Shown here: positions 6,862 through 14,416 of the stretch, in pieces
Position numbering within the stretch: the stretch's first letter is position 1
How the letters are laid out: each line of letters begins with the position of its first letter
Source of the DNA: Candidatus Caccocola faecipullorum
Lineage (GTDB): Bacteria; Synergistota; Synergistia; Synergistales; Synergistaceae
NCBI GenBank assembly: GCA_018716365.1
Contig: DVKA01000077.1
Location: forward strand, 1-19,244
DNA length: 19,244 nucleotides
Reading direction: 5' to 3'
Position numbers and translations under genes: made by a program
Notes under the pieces: generated by a model
What the model was told of the DNA's origin: nothing
Databases searched by the model: none
The model's input: the letters and a program-made list of their open reading frames with translations, nothing else

Positions 6862-7935
6862 TTACAGATACGCGCCGTCGGGGTAATTCCGCGCGCGCTC
6901 CTCGCCGCGCATGACGCGCAGAGCGCCCAGCGCGAGCGCCTCAAGTTCGTTCTCTCCCGGCAGCACGACGACGCGGCCGAGGAATTTTATCTTTTTCGTA
7001 ATGCGCGCGGCGAGCTCCTGCGAGTGCGCCATGCCGCCGGTCAGTATCACTGCGTCGATGTTCCCGTCGAGCGCCGCCGCGAGCTCGCCGATCCCCTTCG
7101 CAACCTGATAGACGAAGGCGTCGAGGACGAGCGCCGCGCGTCCGTCGCGCGAGGCGAGCGCGAATATCTCGCGCAGGTCGCGCGTGCCGAGGTAGGCGAC
7201 GAAGCCCCAGCCCGAGAGCAGCTTGACGCGCAGCTCGGCTTCCGTCCAGCGCCCGCTGAAGCAGAGCTCTATGAGAGCGTCGGCCGGCAGCCCGCCCGCG
7301 CGCTCGGCGGAGAACGGCCCGTCGGCCTTCGCGCCAATCACGTCGACGATGCGCCCGCCTTCGTGCGCGCCTATCGTAACGCCCGTGCCAAGATGCGCGA
7401 CGACGAAGCGGCACTCCTCGTAGCGTTTGCCGAGCGACGCGGCGGCGCGGCGCGCCATGGCGCGCTGGTTGAGCGCGTGAACGAGGCTGCCGCGCTCTAT
7501 CTCCGGCGCGCCGGAGACGCGTGCGACTGCGGATAGCTCGTCTACCGACACAGGGTCTACGATGTAGGCGGGCGCGTGCGATTCATCCGCGAAGCGGCGC
7601 GCGATGAACGGCCCGAGGTTCGACGCGTGCTCGCCGCGCGGCGCGCGAGCGAGCCACTCCGTCATCGCGTCGTTGACGAGGTACGTCCCCGACGGAACGG
7701 GCGCGAGCAGCCCGCCGCGGCCGACGGCGGCGTCGAACTTGCGCGCGCCGAAGCCCGCTTCGGAAAGGGCCGACGCTATCGCCGCGCAGCGCGCCGGCAG
7801 CTGCGCGAGTATCGTTCCATACTTCGCGCGCTCCTCGTCGGGGAACGGCAGATTTTTCTCGAATATCCCGCTCTCGCCCTCGTAGACCGCGATCTTCGTC
7901 GAAGTCGAGCCCGGGTCGGCGGCGAGTATCAGCAA
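6862..7935 (-). CDS. buk: Butyrate (branched-chain fatty acid) kinase
   Basis: Acetokinase-family enzyme that converts acyl phosphate plus ADP to the free acid plus ATP, the last energy-yielding step of butyrate or isobutyrate/isovalerate-type fermentation. The 357-residue protein has the ASKHA phosphate-1 motif DPGSTSTK (7-14), the central HLGTGVTIGAHEGGRIVD, then DGPFSAERAGGLP and the C-terminal VILTGGMAHS, all in butyrate-kinase order and length. The reading frame is open further upstream, but the protein fold starts here. The best start is TTG at 7935, with GGAGGA 8 bases upstream inside the end of ptb. This overlaps ptb by 7 bases and indicates coupling. It forms a pair with phosphate butyryltransferase. 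The acyl chain specificity cannot be read from sequence. Confidence 0.93.
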   Translation of the reverse strand: MLILAADPGSTSTKIAVYEGESGIFEKNLPFPDEERAKYGTILAQLPARCAAIASALSEAGFGARKFDAAVGRGGLLAPVPSGTYLVNDAMTEWLARAPRGEHASNLGPFIARRFADESHAPAYIVDPVSVDELSAVARVSGAPEIERGSLVHALNQRAMARRAAASLGKRYEECRFVVAHLGTGVTIGAHEGGRIVDVIGAKADGPFSAERAGGLPADALIELCFSGRWTEAELRVKLLSGWGFVAYLGTRDLREIFALASRDGRAALVLDAFVYQVAKGIGELAAALDGNIDAVILTGGMAHSQELAARITKKIKFLGRVVVLPGENELEALALGALRVMRGEERARNYPDGAYL

Positions 7936-8849
7936 CGATGCATTCCTCCCGCGACGAGGCAGGAGAGAGCGATGGCGTTGAACTTCGTCTCGTGGTCGTC
8001 CGTGCGCGAGACGAGGATTATCGGGGCCTTCGCGCCGAGGACGACGCCCGCGGACTTCGCGTGGCAGTAATGTATGAGCGTCTTGCAGTGGACGTTGCCG
8101 CACTCGATGCTCGGCACTATCGTGAGGTCGACCTTGCCCGCTATGACGCTGCGGATGCCCTTGCGCTCCGCCGCCTCCTTCGACGCGACGACGTCTATCG
8201 CCATCGGCCCCTCTATCGTGCAGGTGCAGGGCAGGCCGTCGAACTCGCCCGCGCGCCACGCCTCAACGAGCGCCGCGGCGTCCACCGTCGCGGGCATGTC
8301 GGGGTTGACGCGCTCGTTCGCGGCGAGTATTGCGACGTTGACGTGTTCGTAGCCGAGCGCGTGTATCGCGCGCAGAGAGTTCGCAATGATATATTTTTTC
8401 TCCTTAAGCGTCGGCGCGATGATGAATCCGCTGTCGGCGCAGAACGAAAGATGACGCTCCCCCGGTATCTCCAGCACGGCGAGGTGGCTCAGTATGCGCC
8501 CTGTGCGCAGGCCGTTCTCCTTGTCGAGCACCGCGCGCAGGAAGTCCTCAGTGTTGACTAGCCCCTTCATCAGCGTGTGGCCGGCGCCTTCGCGCACGAT
8601 CGCTACGGCCCTGCGCGCGGCTTCGGCCGGCGTATCAGCGTGGACGAGCTCCGCGCGTCCCGCGACGCCGAACTCCTCCATCGCGGGGTGCAGCACGGCC
8701 TCGTCGCCGACGAGCACAGCATGGCCCAGCCCGTGGTCGAAGGCCAGCTTCATAGCCTCGACGGTCTCCCTGTCCGCGGAGGCCGCCACCACGTTGCTGC
8801 CGCCGAGACAGCCGCAGCAGTTTATCATTTCCTCGAAAGTCTTATACAT
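7929..8849 (-). CDS. ptb: Phosphate butyryltransferase (phosphate acyltransferase)
   Basis: Converts acyl-CoA plus phosphate into acyl phosphate plus CoA, feeding the downstream kinase. The 306-residue protein has the PTA/PTB-family layout and length: VLVGDE early, LMKGLVNTEDFLRAVL (93-108), then LSHLAVLEIPG, ADSGFIIAPTL and a C-terminal GAKAPIILVSRTDDHETKFNAIALS. The N-terminus has an odd cysteine cluster, CCGC (11-14). The start ATG at 8849 has GGGAGG 7 bases upstream. It is the first gene of a two-gene operon with buk and is divergent from the first MATE gene. With IorAB-type oxidoreductases nearby, amino-acid-derived acyl-CoA is a plausible substrate, though this is inference. Confidence 0.93.
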   Translation of the reverse strand: MYKTFEEMINCCGCLGGSNVVAASADRETVEAMKLAFDHGLGHAVLVGDEAVLHPAMEEFGVAGRAELVHADTPAEAARRAVAIVREGAGHTLMKGLVNTEDFLRAVLDKENGLRTGRILSHLAVLEIPGERHLSFCADSGFIIAPTLKEKKYIIANSLRAIHALGYEHVNVAILAANERVNPDMPATVDAAALVEAWRAGEFDGLPCTCTIEGPMAIDVVASKEAAERKGIRSVIAGKVDLTIVPSIECGNVHCKTLIHYCHAKSAGVVLGAKAPIILVSRTDDHETKFNAIALSCLVAGGMHRC

Positions 8850-8909
8850 AGAACAGCCTCCCGTCGTTTCAGCCGTCGCGCGCGGCGCGGCTGTATATTT
8901 GCTGAGATT

Positions 8910-8919
8910 ATTATATAAT
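8910..8919. promoter_or_regulatory. Shared palindromic -10 between ptb and the MATE operon
   Basis: ATTATATAAT is a perfect palindrome giving TATAAT on the plus strand (8914-8919) and on the minus strand (8915-8910). It lies in the 112-base divergent gap, about 43 bases from the MATE start and about 61 from the ptb start. Neither side has a good -35. It is the only AT-rich patch in the gap, which favours use as a -10 in one or both directions. Confidence 0.5.
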
Positions 8920-8928
8920 GTCCCGAGG

Positions 8929-8946
8929 CTCCGCCGTTTTGCGGAG
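8929..8946 (+). other. Leader hairpin just upstream of MATE ribosome binding site
   Basis: CTCCGC (8929-8934) and GCGGAG (8941-8946) form a perfect 6-bp stem with a 6-base loop. It ends 3 bases before the GGAGG of the first MATE gene. No T-run follows, so it is not a terminator. CTCCG could instead pair with the ribosome binding site; any regulatory role is speculative. Confidence 0.4.
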
Positions 8947-8961
8947 AACGGAGGTAATGCG

Positions 8962-10389
8962 ATGAAATTTCTTTCAAAGGCGAAGAGCCTGTTCGTTCAT
9001 AAAGGGCCGGTCGACCTCGGCGACGGGCACGTGCTTTCGTCGCTCGCGCGCCTCTCGGTGCCGTCGATCGGGATGGTGCTCTTTCAGACGCTTTTCAACC
9101 TCGTCGATACGATTTTCATCTCGTGGCTCGGCGAGAGCCACATGGTCGCAATTTCGTACACATTCCCCGTCCAGCTCGGCGTCTTCGCGCTGCTCGAAGG
9201 CGTCGGCAACGGCGTGACGGCGCTCGTGGGACGCCGCCTCGGCGAGAACGACCTTGAAGCGGCGCGGCGCACCGCGCGCTGCGGCCTCGCCTTCGCCTAC
9301 GTGCTGAGCCTCGTCTGGCTGCCGTTCCTCTTCCCCGGCCCGTCGAACGCTTTCTTCCGTATGCTCGGCGCCTCCGACCCCGAGACGCTGCGGCAGGCGT
9401 GGCTCTACAACATGTGGATACCGCCGATGACGCTCGTCATAGGCTTCACCTACATCGTCAACTCCATCTTCCGCTGCCAGGGCGACACGATGACGCCGCT
9501 GCGCTTTTTCGTCGTCGCAAACTGCCTGAACTTCGTGCTCGACCCGCTCTTTATCTTCGTCTTCGGCTGGGGCATGACCGGCGCGGCGGCGGCCACATTC
9601 ATCGGGCGCGCCGCGGGCGCGGTCTATCTCATCAGAAAAATGCGGCGCGACAGCGCGATACAGATTCCGCTTCTCATCGCGCCGCGCGGAGATATGTTCC
9701 CGATATGGCGCGCAGTCACGGCGATCGGGCTACCGATCACGCTCTCGACCGGAAGCGTCGCGCTCGGCATGGGCTCGGTCAACCGCGTGCTCACCGAGGC
9801 CTACGGCAACGTCGCCATCGCGGGCTGGATGATTTCGCTGCGCATCGAGGACATAGCCTTCGGCACGCTGATGGGCGTCAGCAACGCGCTCGTGCCGTTC
9901 ATCGCATTCAACTACGGGCGGCGCAGCTTCGTAAGGATAAAGGAAGGAATCCGCGCCGCGTTCATAATCTGCGGCTGCGTCACTCTCTCGCTCTGCTTCC
10001 TGCTCGCGCTTTACCCGTGGCCCGCGATCGGCCTCTTCAGGCCGGAGCCGGACGTAGCGCACGCGGCTGCACGTTCTTTACGCCTCACGATGATGGGATA
10101 TCCTTTTACAATGTACAATGTATTATTTAACTCGCTCTTCGTTGCGACTGGCAGTTCCATATATGGTCTAATCGTTCAAACCTGCCGCTGCATCGTTTTC
10201 CGCCTGCCAATGGCGTGGCTTTTCGCCGCAACTGTCTCAATGAGCTGGGTCTGGCTTTTCCAGCCAATTTCATTTTTCTGTGCCGCAATGCTGACGTGGA
10301 TTTTTGCTCTTCGAATCATGAAAAAACTAGAAAAAGATCTCGGCGGCGCCACGCTTCCTCCAGGCGCCGGAACCGGGGCGCGCGGGTGA
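8962..10389 (+). CDS. MATE-family efflux transporter 1
   Basis: A 475-residue multidrug and toxic-compound extrusion transporter, a Na+- or H+-coupled exporter with 12 helices in two halves. The family opening LFNLVDTIFISWLGE (44-58) is present. The loop after helix 6 and the second-half opening MGSVNRVLTEAYGNVAIAGW match the family, as does LMGVSNALVPFIAFNYGRRSF. The start ATG at 8962 has GGAGG 7 bases upstream. The last part of the gene (about 10085-10345) is clearly AT-richer and uses codons rare in the rest of the window. The gene overlaps the next MATE gene by 4 bases (GTGA). The substrate is unknown. Confidence 0.92.
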   Translation: MKFLSKAKSLFVHKGPVDLGDGHVLSSLARLSVPSIGMVLFQTLFNLVDTIFISWLGESHMVAISYTFPVQLGVFALLEGVGNGVTALVGRRLGENDLEAARRTARCGLAFAYVLSLVWLPFLFPGPSNAFFRMLGASDPETLRQAWLYNMWIPPMTLVIGFTYIVNSIFRCQGDTMTPLRFFVVANCLNFVLDPLFIFVFGWGMTGAAAATFIGRAAGAVYLIRKMRRDSAIQIPLLIAPRGDMFPIWRAVTAIGLPITLSTGSVALGMGSVNRVLTEAYGNVAIAGWMISLRIEDIAFGTLMGVSNALVPFIAFNYGRRSFVRIKEGIRAAFIICGCVTLSLCFLLALYPWPAIGLFRPEPDVAHAAARSLRLTMMGYPFTMYNVLFNSLFVATGSSIYGLIVQTCRCIVFRLPMAWLFAATVSMSWVWLFQPISFFCAAMLTWIFALRIMKKLEKDLGGATLPPGAGTGARG

Positions 10390-11780
10390 GAAATCTGCCG
10401 AAGGAGGCCGACCTCGGCAGAGACCCCGTCGACCGCCTGCTCTTCACGCTCGCCGCGCCCGCGATAACGTCGCAGATCGTCAACGCGCTCTACAACGTCG
10501 TCGACCGTATGTACATCGGACACATCCCGGGCGAAGGAGCCGCCGCGCTTACCGGGCTCGGCGTCTGCTTCCCGCTCATCATGCTCATATCGGCCTTCGC
10601 CAACCTCATCGGCATGGGTGGCGCGCCGCGCGCGAGCATACTGATGGGCCACGGCGACGAAGAGGGAGCGGAGCGTATACTCGGCAACTGCTTCGCTGCG
10701 CTCGTCGCGCTCTCCGCAGTCCTCACGGCCTTCTCCTTCCTCTTCATGCGCCCGATGCTCATGCTCTTCGGCGCGAGCGGCGCGACCATCGGCTACGCCA
10801 TGGACTACATGGAAATTTACGCCGCGGGCACGATCTTCGTACAGATCACGCTCGGCATGAACGTCTTCATAACCGCGCAAGGCTTCTCTAAGGTCAGCAT
10901 GATGACCGTCGTCATAGGCGCGGCTGTCAACATCATACTCGACCCGATTTTTATCTTCGTCCTCGGCATGGGCGTGCGCGGCGCGGCGTGGGCGACAGTC
11001 ATATCGCAGGCGGTCAGCGCCGTCTGGGCGCTGCGCTTCCTCTGCGGCGGGCGCGCCGTGCTGAAGCTCAGAAGCGCGAATATGCACGTGTCGCGCGCCG
11101 TCATCATGCCATGCGTCGCGCTCGGCTTCGCGCCGTTCGTCATGCAGTCCACCGAGAGCCTGCTCGTGCTCTCATTCAACTCGTCGCTGCTGAAATACGG
11201 CGGCGACGTCGCCGTCGGCGCGATGACGATATTGTCAAGCGTCATGCAGTTCGCAATGCTCCCGGTACAGGGGCTTACGCAGGGGGCGCAGCCGATTGTG
11301 AGCTACAACTACGGCGCTGGCAACCCGGAACGCATGAAGCAGGCGTTCCTCCTGCTCCTCAGGTCGTGCCTCGTATGCACCGCCGTGATCTGGGCCCTCT
11401 CGCTGCTCTGCCCCGGGCTGTTCGTCCATATTTTTACCGACGACCCAGAGCTCGCCGCCACGGCGCGCTGGGCTCTGCGCATATACATGGCCGGAATCGG
11501 CGTATTCGGCGCGCAGGTCGCCTGCCAGCAGACCTTCATCGCGCTCGGGAATTCAAGAACTTCGTCGTTCCTAGCAACGCTGCGCAAGATAATCCTGCTT
11601 ATCCCGCTCATATATATTCTGCCGCACTTCTTCGACGACAAGGTCTTCGCGGTCTTCTTCGCCGAACCTGTCGCCGACGTTATAGCGGTCGCGACGACCG
11701 TCACGCTCTTCAGCCATGAGTTCCGCCGCCTGCTGCGCTCGATGCGCGAGCCGCGCGCCGGAAGAGATGCCCGCGCTTGA
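10386..11780 (+). CDS. MATE-family efflux transporter 2 (MepA-like)
   Basis: A 464-residue MATE transporter, different in sequence from its upstream neighbour and closer to the MepA-like group. It has LYNVVDRMYIGHIPGEG (35-51), ALTGLGVCFPLIMLISAFANLIGMGGAPRASILMG (split here across helix 2), and the second-half motif PVQGLTQGAQPIVSYNYGAGN, typical of MepA-like proteins. The GTG start at 10386 overlaps the previous stop by 4 bases (GTGA), so the two are translationally coupled. The frame is open further upstream, but that region is the other gene in a different frame. Its own stop TGA (11778-11780) lies inside the -35 of the next promoter. Tandem MATE genes could act on different substrates. 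Confidence 0.92.
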   Translation: MRNLPKEADLGRDPVDRLLFTLAAPAITSQIVNALYNVVDRMYIGHIPGEGAAALTGLGVCFPLIMLISAFANLIGMGGAPRASILMGHGDEEGAERILGNCFAALVALSAVLTAFSFLFMRPMLMLFGASGATIGYAMDYMEIYAAGTIFVQITLGMNVFITAQGFSKVSMMTVVIGAAVNIILDPIFIFVLGMGVRGAAWATVISQAVSAVWALRFLCGGRAVLKLRSANMHVSRAVIMPCVALGFAPFVMQSTESLLVLSFNSSLLKYGGDVAVGAMTILSSVMQFAMLPVQGLTQGAQPIVSYNYGAGNPERMKQAFLLLLRSCLVCTAVIWALSLLCPGLFVHIFTDDPELAATARWALRIYMAGIGVFGAQVACQQTFIALGNSRTSSFLATLRKIILLIPLIYILPHFFDDKVFAVFFAEPVADVIAVATTVTLFSHEFRRLLRSMREPRAGRDARA

Positions 11781-11805
11781 CACTTCGCGCGCAAGCGGTT
11801 ATAAA
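11777..11805 (+). promoter_or_regulatory. Near-consensus sigma-70 promoter of the iorAB leader
   Basis: Perfect -35 TTGACA (11777-11782), a 17-base spacer and TATAAA (11800-11805). The -35 overlaps the stop codon of the second MATE gene. The predicted transcript start near 11812 leaves a leader of about 160 bases before iorA, which holds the hairpin, NAG array and attenuator listed next. This is the best promoter in the window. Confidence 0.85.
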
Positions 11806-11816
11806 TTACATCGGAA

Positions 11817-11836
11817 GAGGGAGGGGAGCCTCCCTC
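11817..11836 (+). promoter_or_regulatory. 5' stem-loop of the iorA leader
   Basis: Perfect 8-bp stem (GAGGGAGG at 11817-11824, CCTCCCTC at 11829-11836) closed by a GGAG loop. It sits only a few bases after the predicted transcript start and just before the NAG triplets. The Bacillus subtilis trp leader has a 5' stem-loop in the same place that contacts TRAP. The GGA-containing loop is also compatible with a CsrA site. Confidence 0.7.
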
Positions 11837-11839
11837 GCA

Positions 11840-11882
11840 CAGGAGACAAGACGAGATTAGATAAGCTGCAAGATCAGACGAG
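11840..11882 (+). promoter_or_regulatory. NAG-triplet array in the iorA leader (TRAP-like RNA site)
   Basis: AG recurs with 5-base period at 11844-45, 11849-50, 11854-55, 11859-60 and 11864-65. After one 4-base spacer it resumes at 11871-72, 11876-77 and 11881-82. Each is a NAG triplet (GAG, AAG, TAG or CAG) separated by two bases, mostly AC or AT; a further CAG lies at 11840-11842. TRAP (MtrB) binds (G/U)AG repeats with 2-3-base spacers. Several triplets here are AAG or CAG, which are weaker TRAP ligands. The array and spacing are seen directly; the protein is inferred. Confidence 0.6.
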
Positions 11883-11937
11883 TGTGTTGACTGCTTGAAC
11901 GTTCAAGACTCTGTCGTATGCGGCGGGGTCTTTTTTT
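11877..11937 (+). terminator. Attenuator (antiterminator/terminator pair) before iorA
   Basis: Terminator: 11905-11916 pairs with 11921-11932 as a continuous stem with three G-U pairs and a TATG loop; seven T follow at 11931-11937. Competing antiterminator: GACGAGT (11877-11883) pairs with ACTC(T)GTC (11908-11915, one bulged T) and encloses a self-complementary CTTGAACGTTCAAG hairpin (11894-11907). The antiterminator's 5' arm contains the last GAG triplet and part of the preceding CAG, so a protein on the array would favour termination. Because the promoter lies after the MATE genes, this is a leader terminator rather than only an end-of-operon one. Confidence 0.75.
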
Positions 11938-11974
11938 ATGACTTTATACATCTTCAACGTTTGGGGGAATTTTC

Positions 11975-13777
11975 ATGGTCCTCAGGGTCTGTATGGGAAA
12001 CGAGGCGATAGCGCTCGGCGCGCTCGCGGCGGGGCTGAAGCTCGCCGCCGGTTATCCCGGCACTCCTTCGACTGAAATTATAGAAACGCTCGTGCGCGAG
12101 CGCCGCGACGGCGTGGACGTGCAGTGGTCCGTCAATGAGAAGGCCGCGCTCGAAGTCGCGGCGGGCGGCGCTTACGCAGGCGCGCGCACGATGTGCACGA
12201 TGAAGCAGGTCGGCCTCAACGTCGCTTCCGACCCGCTGATGAGCCTCGCATATATAGGAGTCAAAGGCGGCATGGTCGTCGCCGTCGCGGACGACCCGGG
12301 GCCGTGGTCGTCGCAGACGGAGCAGGACACGCGCAACTTTGCGAAGCACGCGAACCTTCCGGTCTTCGACCCGTCGTCGCCAGAAGAGGCCTACGAAATG
12401 ATACAGACGGCCTTCGACTTCTCCGAAAAATTTGAACTTCCCGTATTTCTGCGCCCGACGACGCGCGTCTGCCACGCGAGCGCCGAGGTCGAGCTGCGCG
12501 AGCCGTCGCCGGTAAAAGAAGCTGGCGGCTTCGAACGCCGCCCAGAGTGGTGCATCTTCCCCGCGCTCTCATACCGCAAGCACGGCGAGCTTGAGGTCAA
12601 ACAGCACGAAATGGCGTGCGCATTCGACGAAATGCCCTACAACAGGATAGAAAACTACGGAGCCGGAAGTCGCCGCGCCGTCGCCGCCTCAGGCATATCG
12701 TACCTCTACGCGAAGGAAGCTCTTAACGAGCTCGGCGCGGACGCGACGCTCTACAAAATAGGCACCCCCTACCCGATGCCCGAGAAGCTCACGAAGGATT
12801 TCCTCGCGGGCGCGGATTCCGTGCTCGTGCTTGAAGAGCTGGACCCCGTCGTCGAAGAGCAGCTTCTCATCGAAGCGGCGGGCCGCGTGCCTGTGCTCGG
12901 CAAACGCAGCGGCGACATGCCGTGGAACGGGGAATACTCGTTCGAGCTGATAAAGGCGGCGCTTGCAAAATATCTCGGCCTCTCCGCCGAAGCTGAAGCC
13001 ACGCCCGAACTTCCGCAGCTTCCCGTGCGCCCGCCGGTCCTCTGCGCGGGCTGCCCGCACCGCGCTTCGTTCTACGAGGCGAAGATTGCGACGAAGGACT
13101 GCAAAAAAGCAATTTACTGCGGCGACATCGGCTGCTACACGCTCGGCAACGCCGCGCCGCTCAACATGGTGGACACCTGCCTCTGCATGGGCGCAGGCAT
13201 AACGCTCGCTCAGGGTCTCGCGCTGGCCGAGCCGGGAACGAAATGCCTCGCCTTCATCGGCGACTCGACATTCTTCCACACGGGAATCCCCGGCGTAATC
13301 AACGCCGTCTATCAGGGGACGGACATAACGATAATAGTGCTCGACAACCGCACGACCGCGATGACGGGCCACCAGCCGCACCCCGGCACTGGAAAGCGCG
13401 CGCTCGGCGGCGACAGCATCGCGCTCGACATAGAGACCATACTGCGCGCCTGCGGCGTGGAGCATGTCGCGCGCGTCAATCCCTTTGATTTTGAAAAATC
13501 CCTCGCCGCGATGAAGGAGGCAGTCGCCTACGCAGGCCCCTCCGCCGTCATCGCCGAAGCGCCATGCATCGCGAACGTCAGAAAAAAAGCTCCGGCGCAC
13601 TTCGTCAACGATAAATGTATAAAATGCGGCAGATGCGTGCGCGAGATAGGCTGCCCCGCGATAACGCCGGACGCCGAAGGCCGCGCGGTCATCAGCGCGT
13701 CGCTCTGCACTGGATGCGGCCTCTGCGCAAACGTCTGCCCAGTAAACGCGATAAAGGAGGGCGAAGCCCATGCTTAG
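11975..13777 (+). CDS. iorA: Indolepyruvate:ferredoxin oxidoreductase, alpha subunit
   Basis: Thiamine-diphosphate and iron-sulfur subunit that oxidatively decarboxylates aryl-pyruvates (from Trp, Phe, Tyr) to aryl-acetyl-CoA with ferredoxin; the reaction can run in reverse. The 600-residue protein is full length. MGNEAIALGALAAG (7-20) then GYPGTPSTEI opens the pyrimidine-binding domain. LCAGCPHR (356-363) and GDIGCYTLG (383-391) start the TPP domain, which has GDSTFFHTG (429-437) and VLDNRTTAMTGHQPHPG (455-471). The C-terminus carries two [4Fe-4S] motifs: C548, C551, C554, C560 and C578, C581, C584, C588. ATG 11975 has GGGGGA about 8 bases upstream. It overlaps iorB by 8 bases. Expression is probably set by the leader attenuator. 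The family call is secure; the physiological direction is not. Confidence 0.95.
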   Translation: MVLRVCMGNEAIALGALAAGLKLAAGYPGTPSTEIIETLVRERRDGVDVQWSVNEKAALEVAAGGAYAGARTMCTMKQVGLNVASDPLMSLAYIGVKGGMVVAVADDPGPWSSQTEQDTRNFAKHANLPVFDPSSPEEAYEMIQTAFDFSEKFELPVFLRPTTRVCHASAEVELREPSPVKEAGGFERRPEWCIFPALSYRKHGELEVKQHEMACAFDEMPYNRIENYGAGSRRAVAASGISYLYAKEALNELGADATLYKIGTPYPMPEKLTKDFLAGADSVLVLEELDPVVEEQLLIEAAGRVPVLGKRSGDMPWNGEYSFELIKAALAKYLGLSAEAEATPELPQLPVRPPVLCAGCPHRASFYEAKIATKDCKKAIYCGDIGCYTLGNAAPLNMVDTCLCMGAGITLAQGLALAEPGTKCLAFIGDSTFFHTGIPGVINAVYQGTDITIIVLDNRTTAMTGHQPHPGTGKRALGGDSIALDIETILRACGVEHVARVNPFDFEKSLAAMKEAVAYAGPSAVIAEAPCIANVRKKAPAHFVNDKCIKCGRCVREIGCPAITPDAEGRAVISASLCTGCGLCANVCPVNAIKEGEAHA

Positions 13778-14363
13778 CAGCATAGTGATAGCCGGAGTCG
13801 GCGGACAGGGCACGCTGCTCGCCTCGCGCATACTCGCGGAGGCGGCGCAGGAAAAGGGCCTCTTCGTCCGCACCTCGGAGACGATCGGCATGGCGCAGCG
13901 CGGCGGCTCCGTTTCGAGCCACCTGCGCATAGACGCGCGCGAAGTATCGCCGATAATCCCCGCGCGCCACGGCGACGTGCTGCTCGCCTTCGAGCCGGCC
14001 GAGGCCGTGCGCATGATACCGAAGCTCAAAAGCACGGCGCAGTGCGTCGTCAACACCGACGAGATAATCCCGACCAACGTCGCGCTCGGCAAGGGCGCCT
14101 ACCTCGGCGAAGAGTACGTCGCGACGATGAAGCGCCTCTATCCAGACGCGCTCTTCATCAAAGGCGCGGCTTTGGCGCTTAAAGCGGGAGACATCCGCAC
14201 TCTCAACATCGTCATACTCGGCGCGGCCTGCGGAGCTGGATACCTGCCCTTCTCGACGGAAGAGGTGAGGGATGCGATAACGCGCTGCGTAAAGCCGAAG
14301 CTCCTTCCGATGAACGAAAAAGCCTTCGCGCTCGGCATAGACGCGGCCTCGCGCCGATGGTGA
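13770..14363 (+). CDS. iorB: Indolepyruvate:ferredoxin oxidoreductase, beta subunit
   Basis: A 197-residue gamma-type domain partner of IorA; together they form the aryl-pyruvate:ferredoxin oxidoreductase. The N-terminal nucleotide/CoA-type motif is IAGVGGQGTLLASRIL (7-22). The family hallmark MAQRGGSVSSHLR (41-53) follows, then DVLLAFEPAEAVR. ATG 13770 lies inside the end of iorA, with GGAGG about 9 bases upstream, giving an 8-base overlap and probable 1:1 translation. A 102-base gap separates it from paaK, and that gap contains the second NAG array. No separate ferredoxin gene is nearby, so electrons probably go to a general ferredoxin pool. Confidence 0.95.
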   Translation: MLSSIVIAGVGGQGTLLASRILAEAAQEKGLFVRTSETIGMAQRGGSVSSHLRIDAREVSPIIPARHGDVLLAFEPAEAVRMIPKLKSTAQCVVNTDEIIPTNVALGKGAYLGEEYVATMKRLYPDALFIKGAALALKAGDIRTLNIVILGAACGAGYLPFSTEEVRDAITRCVKPKLLPMNEKAFALGIDAASRRW

Positions 14364-14416
14364 GAAACTTCCGCAGAATTTAGAAAAACGCGCAGATTTC
14401 ACGCGCTTCCCGCAAA

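Noticed and set aside
6802-7536. Plus-strand open frame opposite buk
   Set aside because: Antisense of buk; low-complexity Arg/Ala/Glu composition and no ribosome binding site or family motif.
11838-11937. T-box or leader-peptide attenuator before iorA
   Set aside because: No T-box core sequence or specifier-loop architecture was recognised, and no short ORF with a start codon and Trp/Phe codon run follows the GGAG. The NAG array explains the region better.
11938-12075. Short ORF from ATG 11938 overlapping the iorA start
   Set aside because: It is preceded by the terminator T-run with no ribosome binding site, and overlaps iorA in another frame.
12689-14092. Long minus-strand open frame opposite iorA and iorB
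   Set aside because: It is the antisense of clear iorA/iorB coding sequence. Its product is Arg/Ala/His-rich without domains, a common by-product of GC-rich codon use.
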